This document shows positions 22,011 to 33,090 of a stretch of 64,000 nt of DNA, in pieces. Location: positions 88,333,018 through 88,397,017 of the forward strand of contig NC_084794.1 in NCBI RefSeq assembly GCF_963169125.1, read 5' to 3'. Source of the DNA: Humulus lupulus. Its lineage: Eukaryota; Streptophyta; Magnoliopsida; Rosales; Cannabaceae. Every line of letters starts with the position of its first letter. The stretch's first letter is position 1. Both the position numbers and the translations under genes were made by a program. The notes beneath the pieces were generated by a model, which was not told the origin of the DNA, did not search any database, and saw only the letters and a program-made list of their open reading frames with translations.

Positions 22011-24460
22011 TCGATAACCATTGCTCCGAGATGAACTCCACCCCATTATGAGACTTAAGTTCGTTAATATACCTCTTTTAGGTCCCGCTGCGCGTGCTTG
22101 CCAAATGAGGTCCTCCCGCAATAGTTGTTATATCTCCCCTACTATCGGAAGATGGTGGACCTGATTTGCTTGAGCTCTGGATTGGCTTGTCGGAGCTTCT
22201 GGAACTGGTAGCGGGTTCTACCCAGTGGGTTGACTCAGATTCACCCGATTTTGAGCGTACTGGGTCAAAGGTCCCGCCCTGATGAGAGTTTCAATCTCAT
22301 CCTTCAGCTGCCGGCAATCATCAGTGTTATGACTGATATCGTTGTTGAACCGACATAATTTTGAGGGATCTCTCTTCGCCCTCTGGTTCTTCAATGGTTC
22401 TGGCTTCTTCCATGGAAGACGACTAGAATTGGGCAGAAAAATGTGCTCACGTGTGTCTGTTAGGTCGGTATATGTGGCGTAGATGGGTTTGAACTTCTCT
22501 GCGGGCTTGTTTTTCTTTGTCCCACTCTGGTCGGCTTCACCGTTCCATTTCCTTTTGTTATTCCCTCTTGGTTATTTTAAGTAACGGTTTGGGTCGTAGC
22601 TGCCACATCTGTTACCGCTCCAATGGGTTGGATAGGGATCTGGTTGGTTCCTACAACAAAATCTCACGCCTTCTCGAGATTTATCCACTCTTGAGCCCGA
22701 GCTAAGAATTTATCTACACTTTTTAACTCCTTTTCATTGGAGTGCTTGCCTCAGGTCGCCCCCGACAAGGATTCTTGTCCTCATTGCCATGAGTTTGGAG
22801 TTGTCATCAGCATCCCTAGCTCGTGCAACAATATCGACAAACCTGCTCAGATATGCCTTCAACGTCTCGCCAGATTGATGCTTTACGTTGGCCAACGAAT
22901 TAGCCTCAACCCGAGCTGCCTGTGAAGCTCGGAATGCTTTTTTGAAATCAGAAGAAATCTTCCTCCACGAGCTTATGGAATGCCTCTTATATTGTTTAAA
23001 CCACTGCCTGGATGGCCTGACTAGAGTTACAGGGGAAAAAATACACCTTAAATCGAGCCCGACATTGTGGGCCATCATCATGGTGTTAAACATTCCGAGG
23101 TCATCTGACGGATCTCCATCTCCATCAAATTTTGACGGGTGTGGCATTCTAAAGCCTATCGGATATGTGGTCCCCGCAATATTTGGAGCGAAAGGCTCGA
23201 GCTCCTCATCTGAGTCGCAATCATCCTTTGCTTTTCCGGACAAAAGCCTCTTCATTTGCTCTTATATCAAAGCTAGTCTTTCAAGGGTTTGGTCCCTAAT
23301 CCCTAGGTTGGCTGGGGGTTTTTCAACAGCTCTCGTCCTATCGTATGCGTGTGATGGGTTATTGTCCCTCCAAGCCAGAGCTTGGTTTTGTGTTGCATTC
23401 TCGTTATTGCGTACTATGTTCGGACCTCCCTCTTGTCGAGTATAGCTAATATCTTCATCCCGAGCTAGATACCTTCTCTGTGAGTTCAGACGATCGCGCA
23501 AATCAGGTTGCGGGTCATACAGAGGGCTCTGCGCTAAACTCAAATGATTCCTTAGGTCATTCCCAGACCTACCGCTACAAGGGCTTTCGATCCAGTAACT
23601 CCCATTTGCGAAGCTTACAGCTTGCGGCTAGGGTTGAGGATCTGGATTCTCAACACGTGTTCGTGGGATGTAAGTATTGGCGGAATGGGGGAGGATTTCT
23701 CCTACTGTTCCCATGAGCTGGAATATCCCGTTGAGGACGAGCTGGTGTTGGATGTCTTATAGGTGAGGGGGATGCCTTATTTGTGAGGCTATCCTCATTC
23801 CATAAGGACGGACTAAATTAGCCCGCCTCTATTCTACTCTAATGTCTCTAGGTCTCTATGTCTGGTGATCTGATCGCGGCGTAGGAGGATTTGTTGGAGC
23901 ATTTTGTCTTCGTGAGCCTGTCTCAGCCCCTCATGGATTTTCATGGGCGTTCCTAGGGACCTGTGAAGAAGGCACCGAACTTGGGGTTGTAGTCCTGACC
24001 GACCGACTGACATGCTGATGGCCTCTGTGATGGTCGTTGGGTCGAGCATTCTGGTGATCTCGCCCCGCAGGTACAAAACTTGGAGTATCGGTTCTGACTA
24101 ATCGACTCGGTTTGGATCAATTATTCCTGTGGGACTTATGAGACCCACTTTGCCTCTTTCCGACATTAACGTCGATTGCAAAAGGGGGTAACCGAGCCAA
24201 AACCTCCTCAATCTGCATGTTTTCCTTAGCGAGATGGCTCCTCAGTTGCATGCTCTCTATCTCGATGGTAGTTAGATAGGTTGGATTTAGGTTCAACGGT
24301 AATGACACCGAACTCTCAGTGTCTCCTTGTCCCGCCGGTTGTTTTCTCGAACGTTGCTGAATCCCAGGGCCACGTTCGTTCGGAACAGCGGTATGATAGG
24401 CCTCCTGCCCACCAGGCTATTCTGTCTCATTATAGTGCATTGAGCGAGTGAGCACCATGA
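22011..24460 (-). pseudogene. gag: Tat-1 gag (broken)
   Basis: The ATG at 24458 on the minus strand starts MVLTRSMHYNETE, followed by a TAG where Gln fits. A variable Arg/Gln-rich region (24308-23262) leads to the retrotransposon gag domain at 23255-22734: YPIGFRMPHPSKFDGDGDPSDDLGMF, FKKAFRASQAA, SGETLKAYLSRF. After that come worn Lys/Arg-rich segments to about 22010. Gag, RT and RNase H share one frame, but stops split gag into five or more pieces. Gag would assemble the particle and bind RNA. I cannot identify an intact CCHC knuckle. Confidence 0.8.
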
Positions 24461-24490
24461 TGGAAATCGACTGGGATTTTTGTGAAGCAT

Positions 24491-24518
24491 TAATTTGCTC
24501 TCAATGAAAGCACCAAAC
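24491..24518 (-). other. Tat-1 primer binding site region
   Basis: Directly inside the 5' LTR on the minus strand the sequence runs TTTGGTGCTTTCATTGAGAG. The TGGTGC core suits pairing to a tRNA 3' end (...GCACCA). I do not assign the tRNA species. Confidence 0.55.
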
Positions 24519-25241
24519 TATTGACACGATTTTTCACCAAAAATGTATTAAGAAATAATAATGGCAGAATAGTGCTTAATGATAAACCGTAATGAAGAAA
24601 TAACAAAAACCCACTCAATAACACAGATCTTTTACGTGGTTCAGTGGTTAAATCTCCACCTAGTCCACGAGTCAATATTATTATTGTTTCTCTCTCTATT
24701 TTGGAAGAGTTTCGGTATTATAGAATCATTGCCCCTTTTCAATCCAACATTCCCAGTATTTATAGGGGAATTCCATGGACAGGTTTTGGCTGCGTGAGTC
24801 AATCACGTAATTACATAATGTTTATATTTAATACAAATCATATCCCATTTATGTTGGGATATGATTTGATAACAAAATAAATATGTTCCTACTATCTCGG
24901 ATAATAAATATGATAGCCTGGTCATGAATAAGCGTGTAAACAGATTCCGAGTCTCTAGGGATCCTTTAGTATGCGTTATATATGAATCACCATGAGCTGC
25001 ATATCTGACCCTGTGCTTGTGCTTTGACAACTATCTGACCCCGAGCTAGTGCTTTGATAGCTATCTTATTCTTAGTTCATGGTAAAGTTAGGACGCCTAA
25101 CACTAGGTCTGACCATTATGAATCTCGAGTTGTCCACATGGATAATAAGCAAATATTCTACTTGGTTATTTTTCCACATATTTACCTGGCAACTGTACCT
25201 AAGTTAAGTGAATGAACTCGTGCTAAAATTAGGTAACAACA
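24519..25241 (-). repeat. Tat-1 5' LTR
   Basis: It pairs with 1395-2077 and ends GGTAACAACA on the plus strand. It carries a partial local duplication near 25017-25060 (two CTATCTGACCCC-like phrases around TGCTTTGA) that the other LTR lacks, so the copy is somewhat longer. Confidence 0.85.
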
Positions 25242-26658
25242 TATGAAATGATTATATCAATGGACACTTTATTCTTTATTAAAGTACTTTGTAAATATAT
25301 GTCTATAATTATCAAGAGTTCAATCTCATATTTATAGTGGAGTAATCATGAGATAACAAATATGATTATTTAATCAAAGAGCTTTGATTAATAATCTAAT
25401 ATTTATTGGAGCTTGATATTATAGGTCCATAGGTCCCCAGGGTGGCTCTATCAACACCCTATCAAGGTAAGAGTTGATACAATGGTAAAACTGTAATTTG
25501 GAAATTTGAGAAGTATTTTAGTTTTCGGGTCAAGTATACAATATATGATAATTGAGATTGAATAATTATTTGGAATAAATTATTAAATTTTCAAAAATAT
25601 GTTTATTAATTTAAATATATAATTTTGAAATATATATAAATAAATAAACTAATTTTTTAAATTAATTATTTTATTTGAGTGGGAGAAAATAAAATTGGTA
25701 AGTCAAAAATAGTTTTTGATTTATTGAATTTTAAAAGATGATGATAATGATGATCATCAATTTGAAGTTTGAATTTTTAATTTTGAAATATGGTTGTGAT
25801 CTTTTTCCTTAAAAAGATAATACCATATTTTGCGGAAGGATTGATTTTAGTTAAATAAATAAATAAAAGAAAAATACAATATCCTTGAAAATGGAATACT
25901 GCTATTCACGCATGACACAGTCCAGGGACTATGCCATGCGTGTAGCAGTACACAGATAATGTATCTGTTTTGTTTTTATTTTATTTATTTAATTAATTAA
26001 TAATTCTAAAATAGATATTTTCAAATTTGGTAAGTTAGATATTTACCTAAATCAATTACTATCATCATTATGATATTACTATTATTATTAGGAATGATAA
26101 GGTAATACATAATCTCTATATATATTTATAGAATAACAAGAAGAAAAGAAACAAGTCAGTGAGAATTCAGAAAAGTTTCAGAATTTTTGTCAAACAAGAA
26201 ATTGTCATCTTTTCTTCTATTATTCCAACATTTCTCAAACCATAATCCAAGTTCTCATTTGTTGAGATACACTTGTGATTCCTAAATTATAAACTCATGT
26301 TATTTATGTGCCCACACACATCTTGAGGTGTAGAGTAGAAGATCGTGGTTTGAGTACTCAAAGCATTGGATAGGAAGATCGATATATATATATACGAAAA
26401 GACTCAAGGACACATGATAGGCTTCAAGAGGTAAATACTTTTGTTCTTGAATATTTGTGTATATGTGTATATGATATATATAAATATGTGTATATTTATA
26501 TATATGTTGCATGATTAATAATATTGTATATTAATGTTTCTATCTGGATGTTACTTGAACATACAAGCTGTTTATATGAGAGATGGAAATTTTTATGTGT
26601 TATATACACAGGGCCCACCATGCCCATTTCGATGCGCACTCTGATTGTTTTTCCAACA
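25242..26658 (+). repeat. Solo copia-type LTR, 3' part
   Basis: It continues the LTR begun at 584. The block GGAGCTTGATATTATAGGTC followed by GGTGGCTCTATCAACA matches the reverse complement of 38400-38465 in the Copia-2 LTR. The end GATGCGCACTCTG...TTTTTCCAACA matches the Copia-2 LTR end. A hairpin lies at about 25900-25950. The short ORF at 26300-26512 has no support. Confidence 0.65.
25896..25945. other. Hairpin in the solo copia-type LTR
   Basis: CACGCATG is mirrored by CATGCGTG, with an inner AGTCC/GGACT pair between them. The Copia-2 LTR has a hairpin of different sequence at the matching position (about 38055-38090). Confidence 0.55.
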
Positions 26659-27326
26659 AGCGCTTGGCTAGCTCTATGGCTAGTTACTCAGAGCCAAGGG
26701 TAAGTGCCCCATGTGACTCTATGGTCACATAGCTAAGGCATAGGGCCCTGGGTTGAGTCTACTAACAACCATTCAGGGTAGCGGGCCCCAGTATGATCCA
26801 ATGATCATTTATTTTTAATTATATGTATGCATGAGTAGGTTATTATTGTTGGCATGCTAGATATGTATTTGGAATTTGTATTTACTGTTCATGCACATGT
26901 TTAAGTTTTCTTGCTGAGCCTTGGCTCACGGATGCTATGTGGTGCAGGTAAGGGAAAAGGAAAGCTAGACCAGCCATGAGTTAGAGAGCTTTAGTGGTGG
27001 CGTGTACATATGCAGTTGCTCGTCCACCCGGTCGAGGATATCTTAGAGGAACTGGGGTTGTATCCCTTATTTCTTCGCTTAGGTCGGCTGGTTGTAACTT
27101 TTGATTTGTATATATACCCTTTTAAACATTTGTTTCTAATATTTTGGGATCTCATGTATGTATGAAACTTTCAAATGAAAAGTTAACGTTTCCTTTGACC
27201 AAAAATTTTAACCCTAACCCTTGACAATAACCTTAGTTACACGTTTATAACCAAATGACTTGATTAGCAAGTCTAACGCTATTTAAAGTACATATTGTAA
27301 TGGTCCTGAGTTAGGAGGAGGTTACA
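26659..27326 (+). repeat. Gypsy-type (Tekay-like) LTR fragment, right part
   Basis: It contains the conserved block CTTGCTGAGCCTTGGCTCAC then GCTATGTGGTGCAGGTAAGG, and GTACATATGCAG with CGCTTAGGTCGGC. Tekay LTRs at 54.2 and 61.5 kb carry the same blocks in reverse complement. The end TAATGGTCCTGAGTT...GGTTACA mirrors the LTR start at 63963 (TGTAACGCCCTGGGTAGCC). The LTR cuts straight into the last exon of the Tat-2 accessory gene. Confidence 0.65.
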
Positions 27327-27939
27327 CTTCAAGCCTGGCTTGTTCCTCATCCAGCTTAGCTTGCCACCTATTGACATACTCAGTCTCTTTGATGGACAGG
27401 AAGTTGGTGTCAAGGTCGGGATTGGTGGCCCAAATGCGATACATCGCCATGTCGAAGGCTTTGACTTTCTTGGTCCTGAATTCCTCAAGAAAACGAGCCT
27501 TCTCACTCCCTATGTACTCTAAATTCATCTTCATGTCCTCCTCCAGCTTGGCATTCAGTTCTTGGACTCCCTTAATCTCCGTCTCCTTAACCTCCACCTC
27601 CCGACGAGTCGTTGCCAGCTCCTGCCGAGTCGTCTCCAGCTCTTGTTGAGCCGTTCCCAGCTCCTGCCGAGTCTTTTTAAGGTCGTCTTCAGCCCTGAGC
27701 TGTGCATCTCTGGCATCTTGGGTGTGCACCTTGCTCCTCGTAACCTCGCGATTCAGGACATAATTGTGCTGAACGAAGGTCAGAAGGACCAACAATAAAA
27801 AACTGATGTTAGAGGAAACGAAATAAAGAGTTGGTGTTGAAACATGGAGCTTATCAATTCTTAAAGAATGACTTACCGAAGAAAGTAACTATTCACTCTT
27901 GTCAAAAAGAGTGTTGGCACTCTCGTAATTCATTAAGAA
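27327..27939 (-). pseudogene. Tat-2 accessory gene, last exons (coiled coil), truncated
   Basis: The minus-strand reading 27795-27322 has a strongly charged coiled coil (KKTRQELGTAQQELETTRQE, ATTRREVEVKETE) of about 60 residues. It is followed by FDMAMYRIWATNPDLDTNF and WQAKLDEEQARLEV, where the Tekay-like LTR begins. A preceding exon at about 27930-27885 reads MNYESANTLFDKSE and ends at a GTAAGTC donor (about 27880). An acceptor-like AG lies near 27810. The C-terminal coiled coil is typical of the accessory proteins of Tat elements and suggests a multimer. Function is unknown. Confidence 0.6.
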
Positions 27940-29029
27940 TGTAGTACACCAAATATTTTTTTTTAGTTTAATTAATTTTTTGCTTTAATTTTTATTAATT
28001 GTTAAGTGTTAGGAAATTATTTTTTTAATTGTTTGAATTGTTTGGTAGAAATTGTGTGAAATTAATTGTTAATTTTTTTATTTAAATATTTTAATTTGTA
28101 AGTCATGAGTTTTGGTTGTATGCACCAAGGTGAATGGTTTGTAGAAATGCACCTTAGCACTTGTGTGTGTGCATGTGCGTGATTTCATGGTAAACATGCA
28201 ATAATTTTCCCATACATTATTGTAGATTTTTTATTTTATTTGTTATTTAGTTTTAATTTAATTGGAAGGAAAATAATGGGAGAAATAAAGAGAGAAAACT
28301 CTAGAAGGCTTGTGTTCACACAAGAAAGAAATGGAAAGCAAATGCTAAGAAGAGAAAGCGTTGCTTTTTTTTTTTTAAATTCCCGTAACTCTGGACCCAA
28401 CTACAGTAAAACATCCATAACTTGAGATTTAGGTGTCCGATTTTGATAAATTTGGTACCATTAGAAAGATAATTTAATTATCTAAAACAATTTTGAAATA
28501 ACATTTTTCCTAAAACACAATGAATAAGGGTCAAATTTGAGTCCCAAGTGGCAGGACCCTAGAACTATGAAAATTAGACTTTTCTTTATTAGTGTGGTGT
28601 GCCAATGAAGGAAAGAGAGAAGTTAGTGGGCTGTCAATTGTCAAAGGGGTTTGATTGGATGAGTATAATTATTAATAGACTTTACTTTTGAATTAGGAAA
28701 AATAAAGGGAAATGATAATTATCTTTTCCTTAGTTAGGTTTTGGTGATTAGGACATTTAAATAGAAAATAAGAAAGAGCTTGAAGGCTCATTTGGGTCTC
28801 TTGGATGCCGACTATAGAGAGAGAAAGGGCATGAGCTCATGGGAGAGAAGAGAAAGAAGAAGAGAAGGACAAGGGAAAGAAGAGGCCAAGGCTAGGGATC
28901 CTAAGGTATGGGTTAAGATTCATAGCATTACATTTTGTTTCCTCTATATACTCTTAAATTCATTTAAAAATTAACAACATCTAAATGTTTATGTTTTTAT
29001 TGCATAGTGTCTTTCAACATTTGCACACA

Positions 29030-29345
29030 AATAATGTGAAAACTAAGGAAGTCACATGGAGAACCGTTAAGTGTCCTCGTCAACCATAAAATCAGTACAA
29101 TGTGGATTCTATGTTATGAGGATGATGAAAGACTTCGTGACAACTGAGTTTTCAATACGATGGCTAACTAGTAACGTAAGTGAAAATATTTCTTATTAAA
29201 GTTCTAGCTTTACCTCAAGATTAAGTATATTAATTCAAATCATGCAAGGAATTTTGTTTTAGTGTGGCGGGAAGAACTCTTACACAAAGGATGAGATCAA
29301 CGATGTACGTGAAGAATAGGCACAATGCGTCATGGATTTGATGAG
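29030..29345 (+). pseudogene. Ulp1-type cysteine protease fragment from a CACTA transposon
   Basis: Two exons read VTWRTVKCPRQ, then CGFYVMRMMKDFV after a one-base frame slip (catalytic-type Cys codon at 29101-29103). A GTAAGT donor follows at about 29175 and an AG acceptor at 29261. The second exon reads CGGKNSYTKDEINDVREE, a TAG where Trp is expected, then AQCVMDL. This is the C-terminal end of the C48 (Ulp1/SENP-like) domain that plant CACTA elements often carry next to their transposase. The His and Asp of the catalytic set lie upstream and are missing. Confidence 0.65.
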
Positions 29346-29639
29346 TACTACATAGGTCCACTCACTTTTGTTAACTTAAACTTTTAAGGAGATATACTTA
29401 CAATGTTAACTTAGAATTTCTTGGAGATATACACACTTTGTTGTCTAACTATAGTTTACAATCATTATATTAATTACTTTTAATTAACTTAAGACTCATT
29501 ATTTTTGATACTTAGTTCAAATTCTAACATTTTATATTACTGTGATATCTGTTTTGTTTTTTTTTTCAATTTGTTTATATAAAAACCAGGATTTGTTTTG
29601 GGCATAATACAATTTTTAATGAAAAAAATCACCATAAGT

Positions 29640-30000
29640 TGGTTCTACTAAAACTGACAATAAATTTCTACACCATAAGTCGGTTGGGAACTGACTTACA
29701 ATGTTTTACACCATAGGTCGGTGTGGCACACCGACCTACCCTGTTTTACTCAAGAGGTCGGTTAACCGACCTACCATGTCTTACAATAGAGGTCGGTGTG
29801 CAACCGACCTACCATGTCTTACACCAGAGGTCAGTGTGCAACTGACCTACCATGTCTTACACCAGAGGTCGGTTTGGCGCCAACTGGCCTACCATGTTTT
29901 TACATCATAAGTCACTGCATAGGAAGTCGGTTCCCAACTGACTTATGAACGTTCAGAAGTCAGTTTTTAACCGACTTATTATGTAATTTTTGTAGTAGTG
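29640..30000 (+). mobile_element. CACTA transposon right end with palindromic subterminal repeats
   Basis: The end reads TTTTTGTAGTAGTG, which is CACTACTACAAAAA on the other strand, the CACTA-type terminal repeat. Inside lie about eight short hairpin units of roughly 35-45 bases built on GGTCGGT...ACCGACC or AAGTCGGT...ACTGACTT, most joined by ACCATGTCTTACA. Such subterminal repeats bind the transposase in known CACTA elements. No left end was found, so the copy is truncated. The ORF over this array is a by-product of the repeats. Confidence 0.75.
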
Positions 30001-31981
30001 TGGTGTGATAGGTTTGGAATTTTTTGCAAGAGGATTGGAAGCTAGGGTTCAAAATCCCTAGGGGTAAGTATTTGGGTTCATAGTGATGTTGTTAGTTTCT
30101 ACCTCTTCTTGAATCTAAGATCATTTCTTTTCTTTTCTTTTGTGTGGTGTATTTGAAATCCCTAGGGGAATTTGATCATGGTGGTGGCCATTGTTTAGAT
30201 CCTTGAGTGCTAGCAAGAGAGGTAATGGAAACCTTGCCTTATGGTGGTTATTCTTGTCACTTTGGTTCTTGTTGTTTTGTTTACATGAGGGTATTTATTT
30301 TGAATGTTGGGATGAGGTTTTATTTTGAAATTGTTGTTTATGGCATTATTCTATTGTTATGGCTATGAGGAATGTGCATATTGATTAGGTATGAGTAGTT
30401 CTTTGAGGGATTTTCTATGAAGTGTATATGGCATAGGCGTGTGGGCTCTATGATTTTATTTGTTTGAGTATGCTTGAGCGTTGTGTATATAGGTAAGCAT
30501 GAATAGAAATTTTTGGGCATGCATGAAGTATGGGATCTTATGATTATGTTTTCAAGGTTGTTTTAAATCTAATGATTTATGTGACAATAATGAAAGAATG
30601 CTAATAGACACATGCTAGGGCTTAAGATTGGTTTGGCCTATGTTATGATAATGTTGTCTTTTAAATATATATTCTTGTAAAATGCAAAAAGAAAATATGA
30701 GATGTTGATGAGGGTTTCGGCCTATAGGGTATTGATGCATGTTTGTTTTGTTTTATTTTATTTGATGTCACCTACACTCATTAGAAATATGCTAGGTTAT
30801 TTGGTTAGTTGGGAGTTTGTCTTTAGTCTCTTATAAATGATGATTTGATGATACATAAAAGTTTTGGTTTGAGTAATTGTTTAAAAGCATGATTTAAAGA
30901 TGAACTTCATGTTAATTATACTTGTTGATTTTTTTTTTTTTTTTTTTTTGTAATTGGTGAATATGATGGTGAAACAATGTTTGATATGCTCAAGTAATGT
31001 CTTAAGATGGTGTATGAGTTTATATTAACAAAGATACATTTTTTTATTTCACATATAAATTGTGTTTTTATCAAATTAACACCTGCAGATTTTTTTGTAT
31101 ATTTTGAAGAAAATATGGTTTTTAATCCAAGTTTGTGATTTTAAATGAATTAATAATTGGTCGATTTTCTTATAAAACAAATGAGAAAGGTATTATACCA
31201 TAAGTTATACCATAAGTTATGTATATATAAATGTGATATTTTAAAATGTACATATGAATTTTTCACATTATTATTTAGGTGCAGTTTTTTTTTTATTTAA
31301 ATGAGAAAAGAATTTGGTTTAAAGTCACATATGATTTTTAAACAAAATAAATAGTTTCTGAAACTTTGAGTTATTAAGCTAAAATAATTATTTTGTTTAA
31401 AATTAAAGTGTCTTACACCTAAATAATTGAAGTCTTAAATAATATAAGTGAAAATACATTTTTCCCACACTTTAAATTATAAATTTTCACATTTAAACAT
31501 GTAATTTTTTTTTATTAATTTAGAAAAGTTATTTTCTAAAGGAAACAAAATATTTATTAAGTATTTCTAAAAGACTACAAATGTTGTTATTTTCTATGCT
31601 ATTTAAAATAGTACATTATTATTTTATGAGAAATTAGGAAAAAACTAAATGAATTATTTTTATAAAGTAAAAATAATGTATTAAATTGCTTAATCAAACT
31701 TTGGGACTTAAAGAAACAATTAATGGTAGTTTAATAATGTTGCTGAATTTTATTTGAAAAGGCAAGAAATAAACACATGTAGGAATAATCGTTTTAAACG
31801 TTACATTTTAACAACGCTCTCACGTATGCATGTCACATGCAAATGCACTTTTATGTTCAAATATATGCCTATTGTTCAAACATATGGTTTTTACTTTGTA
31901 ACCATGAAGGGTTAATAGGTAGAATTAGCATTATTCTTTTATGATTTTACGTGAAAATGTGTATGTTAGGAATTATTGGGC

Positions 31982-32022
31982 AACTTGTACCACGTGTGCA
32001 TAGCCCATGCACACGTGTGGTA
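31982..32022. other. Short inverted repeat (hairpin)
   Basis: CACGTGTGCAT, a five-base loop AGCCC, then ATGCACACGTG form perfect 11-base arms in the AT-rich LTR-like insert. The role is unknown. A G-box core (CACGTG) sits in the left arm. Confidence 0.6.
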
Positions 32023-33090
32023 TATGTGTTGGCCATGAGTATTGACATGTGAACTCTAAGAGACGACATTTGATTATGATTATATGCTTGTTGTGAAGTT
32101 TTTCTCATTTTTGCTTTGCTTGGACCTGAGATAAGGAAGTTAGATAGAATTTCTATGTTTATGCTATGAAATGGTAAGATTGGTTTGTTATGAGGAAAAT
32201 GATGTTATATGTATGATGATGGACCATGTAATAGGAAATATGGAATTCTATCTTGAGATATTATGATGAGTACGTTGCAACATGTGTTTCCTTTATTTTG
32301 ATGTGAAATGGATTACATATGTTTGTATGCTGTATGAAAAAGCAAGGGGTTGCTAGCGTGCTAAACATGACACAATAAAAGAGTTACTAAGGATATGATG
32401 TAACTCATACGGCAGACGCGCCGAGGTTATTCAAGGACGTGAGATCTTATTTACCTCACAAAGAAGGTCTTTCCAGTTTTATGTTTTTCTGGTTACCTCA
32501 AGATGTGACATGGACAATAGTGGTGCCATGATCACAAAGAGTATGATTATGATGTATGATTATGATGTGTGATTATGATTATGAAGGTGATACGATATGA
32601 TTATGAAAGGAATATGATGTGGCTATGGTATGATACGCTATGATTTTTATGATATGAATATGTTCTTATTAGTTTTCCTTGAATATTGTTGTATTTGTTT
32701 GTACTTCCTTAATGGGCTTTTATCTCACCCCTTACTTTCCCCCTTTCAGGTAAAAAATAGGGTTTCTCTTTGGCACGCGTTGTAATGTGGAGAGTTCAAA
32801 CATCTGGGTGTGTATGGCGTGGGGGTATCCTATGAACGAATAAACGATCAACATAAGGGTCGAGTTTTAAAGAATCATGTTATGGACGTTAGTTTTAAAC
32901 CTATCAATGGTACTTAAATTTTATTTTTCTTTAGACGATGCATAAGAACACTTTATTTTTATTTTAAATTATTCGGTCCAACTTGCATGTTTTATCAAGG
33001 CTCCACTGAATTTCATATGTCAAATGGTATTTTCTAATTATTTATGATATGAGAGACATTTTACAAAGTAATAGAATAGGGCACTTCACA

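Larger units (their letters stand above)
1395..25241 (-). mobile_element. Tat-1: Tat/Retand-like Ty3/gypsy retrotransposon, complete but decayed, split by a copia insertion
   Basis: Two related LTRs (1395-2077 and 24519-25241) with TGTTG...CAACA ends flank a minus-strand gag-PR-RT-RNaseH-INT region (about 24460 down to 18145). An opposite-strand accessory gene (14625-17349) lies between integrase and the 3' LTR. The element is about 12.3 kb once the 11.5-kb copia insert is removed. Flanking bases TATGT (1390-1394) and TATGA (25242-25246) match at four of five positions. The missing chromodomain, the spacer after integrase and the antisense accessory ORF are features of the Tat lineage. Stops and frame changes in every domain make it non-autonomous now. 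Confidence 0.85.
27940..33090 (+). mobile_element. Long LTR-like insert, target duplication AAGAA, carrying a CACTA remnant
   Basis: The insert starts TGTAGTACACC and ends GGGCACTTCACA. The five bases AAGAA flank it on both sides (27935-27939 and 33091-33095), inside the Tat-2 accessory gene. It has TG/CA ends and no pol, so a solo LTR of about 4 kb plus the CACTA piece (about 29000-30000) is the best reading. CAGGTAAAAAATAG near 32747 resembles the conserved donor-like block of Tekay LTRs. The rest (30001-32700) is AT-rich with no gene that I can support. Confidence 0.65.

Noticed and set aside
22888..23445. 185-codon plus-strand ORF
   Set aside because: Opposite strand of the Tat-1 gag domain; no similarity to any family.
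29030..29345. Host Ulp1/SENP gene
   Set aside because: It is a two-exon fragment with a stop and a frame slip, next to a CACTA end, so it is of transposon origin.
29701..29910. 69-codon ORF over the CACTA hairpin array
   Set aside because: The reading follows the repeated units (RSVN, RSVW, TYHVL) and reflects tandem hairpins, not a gene.
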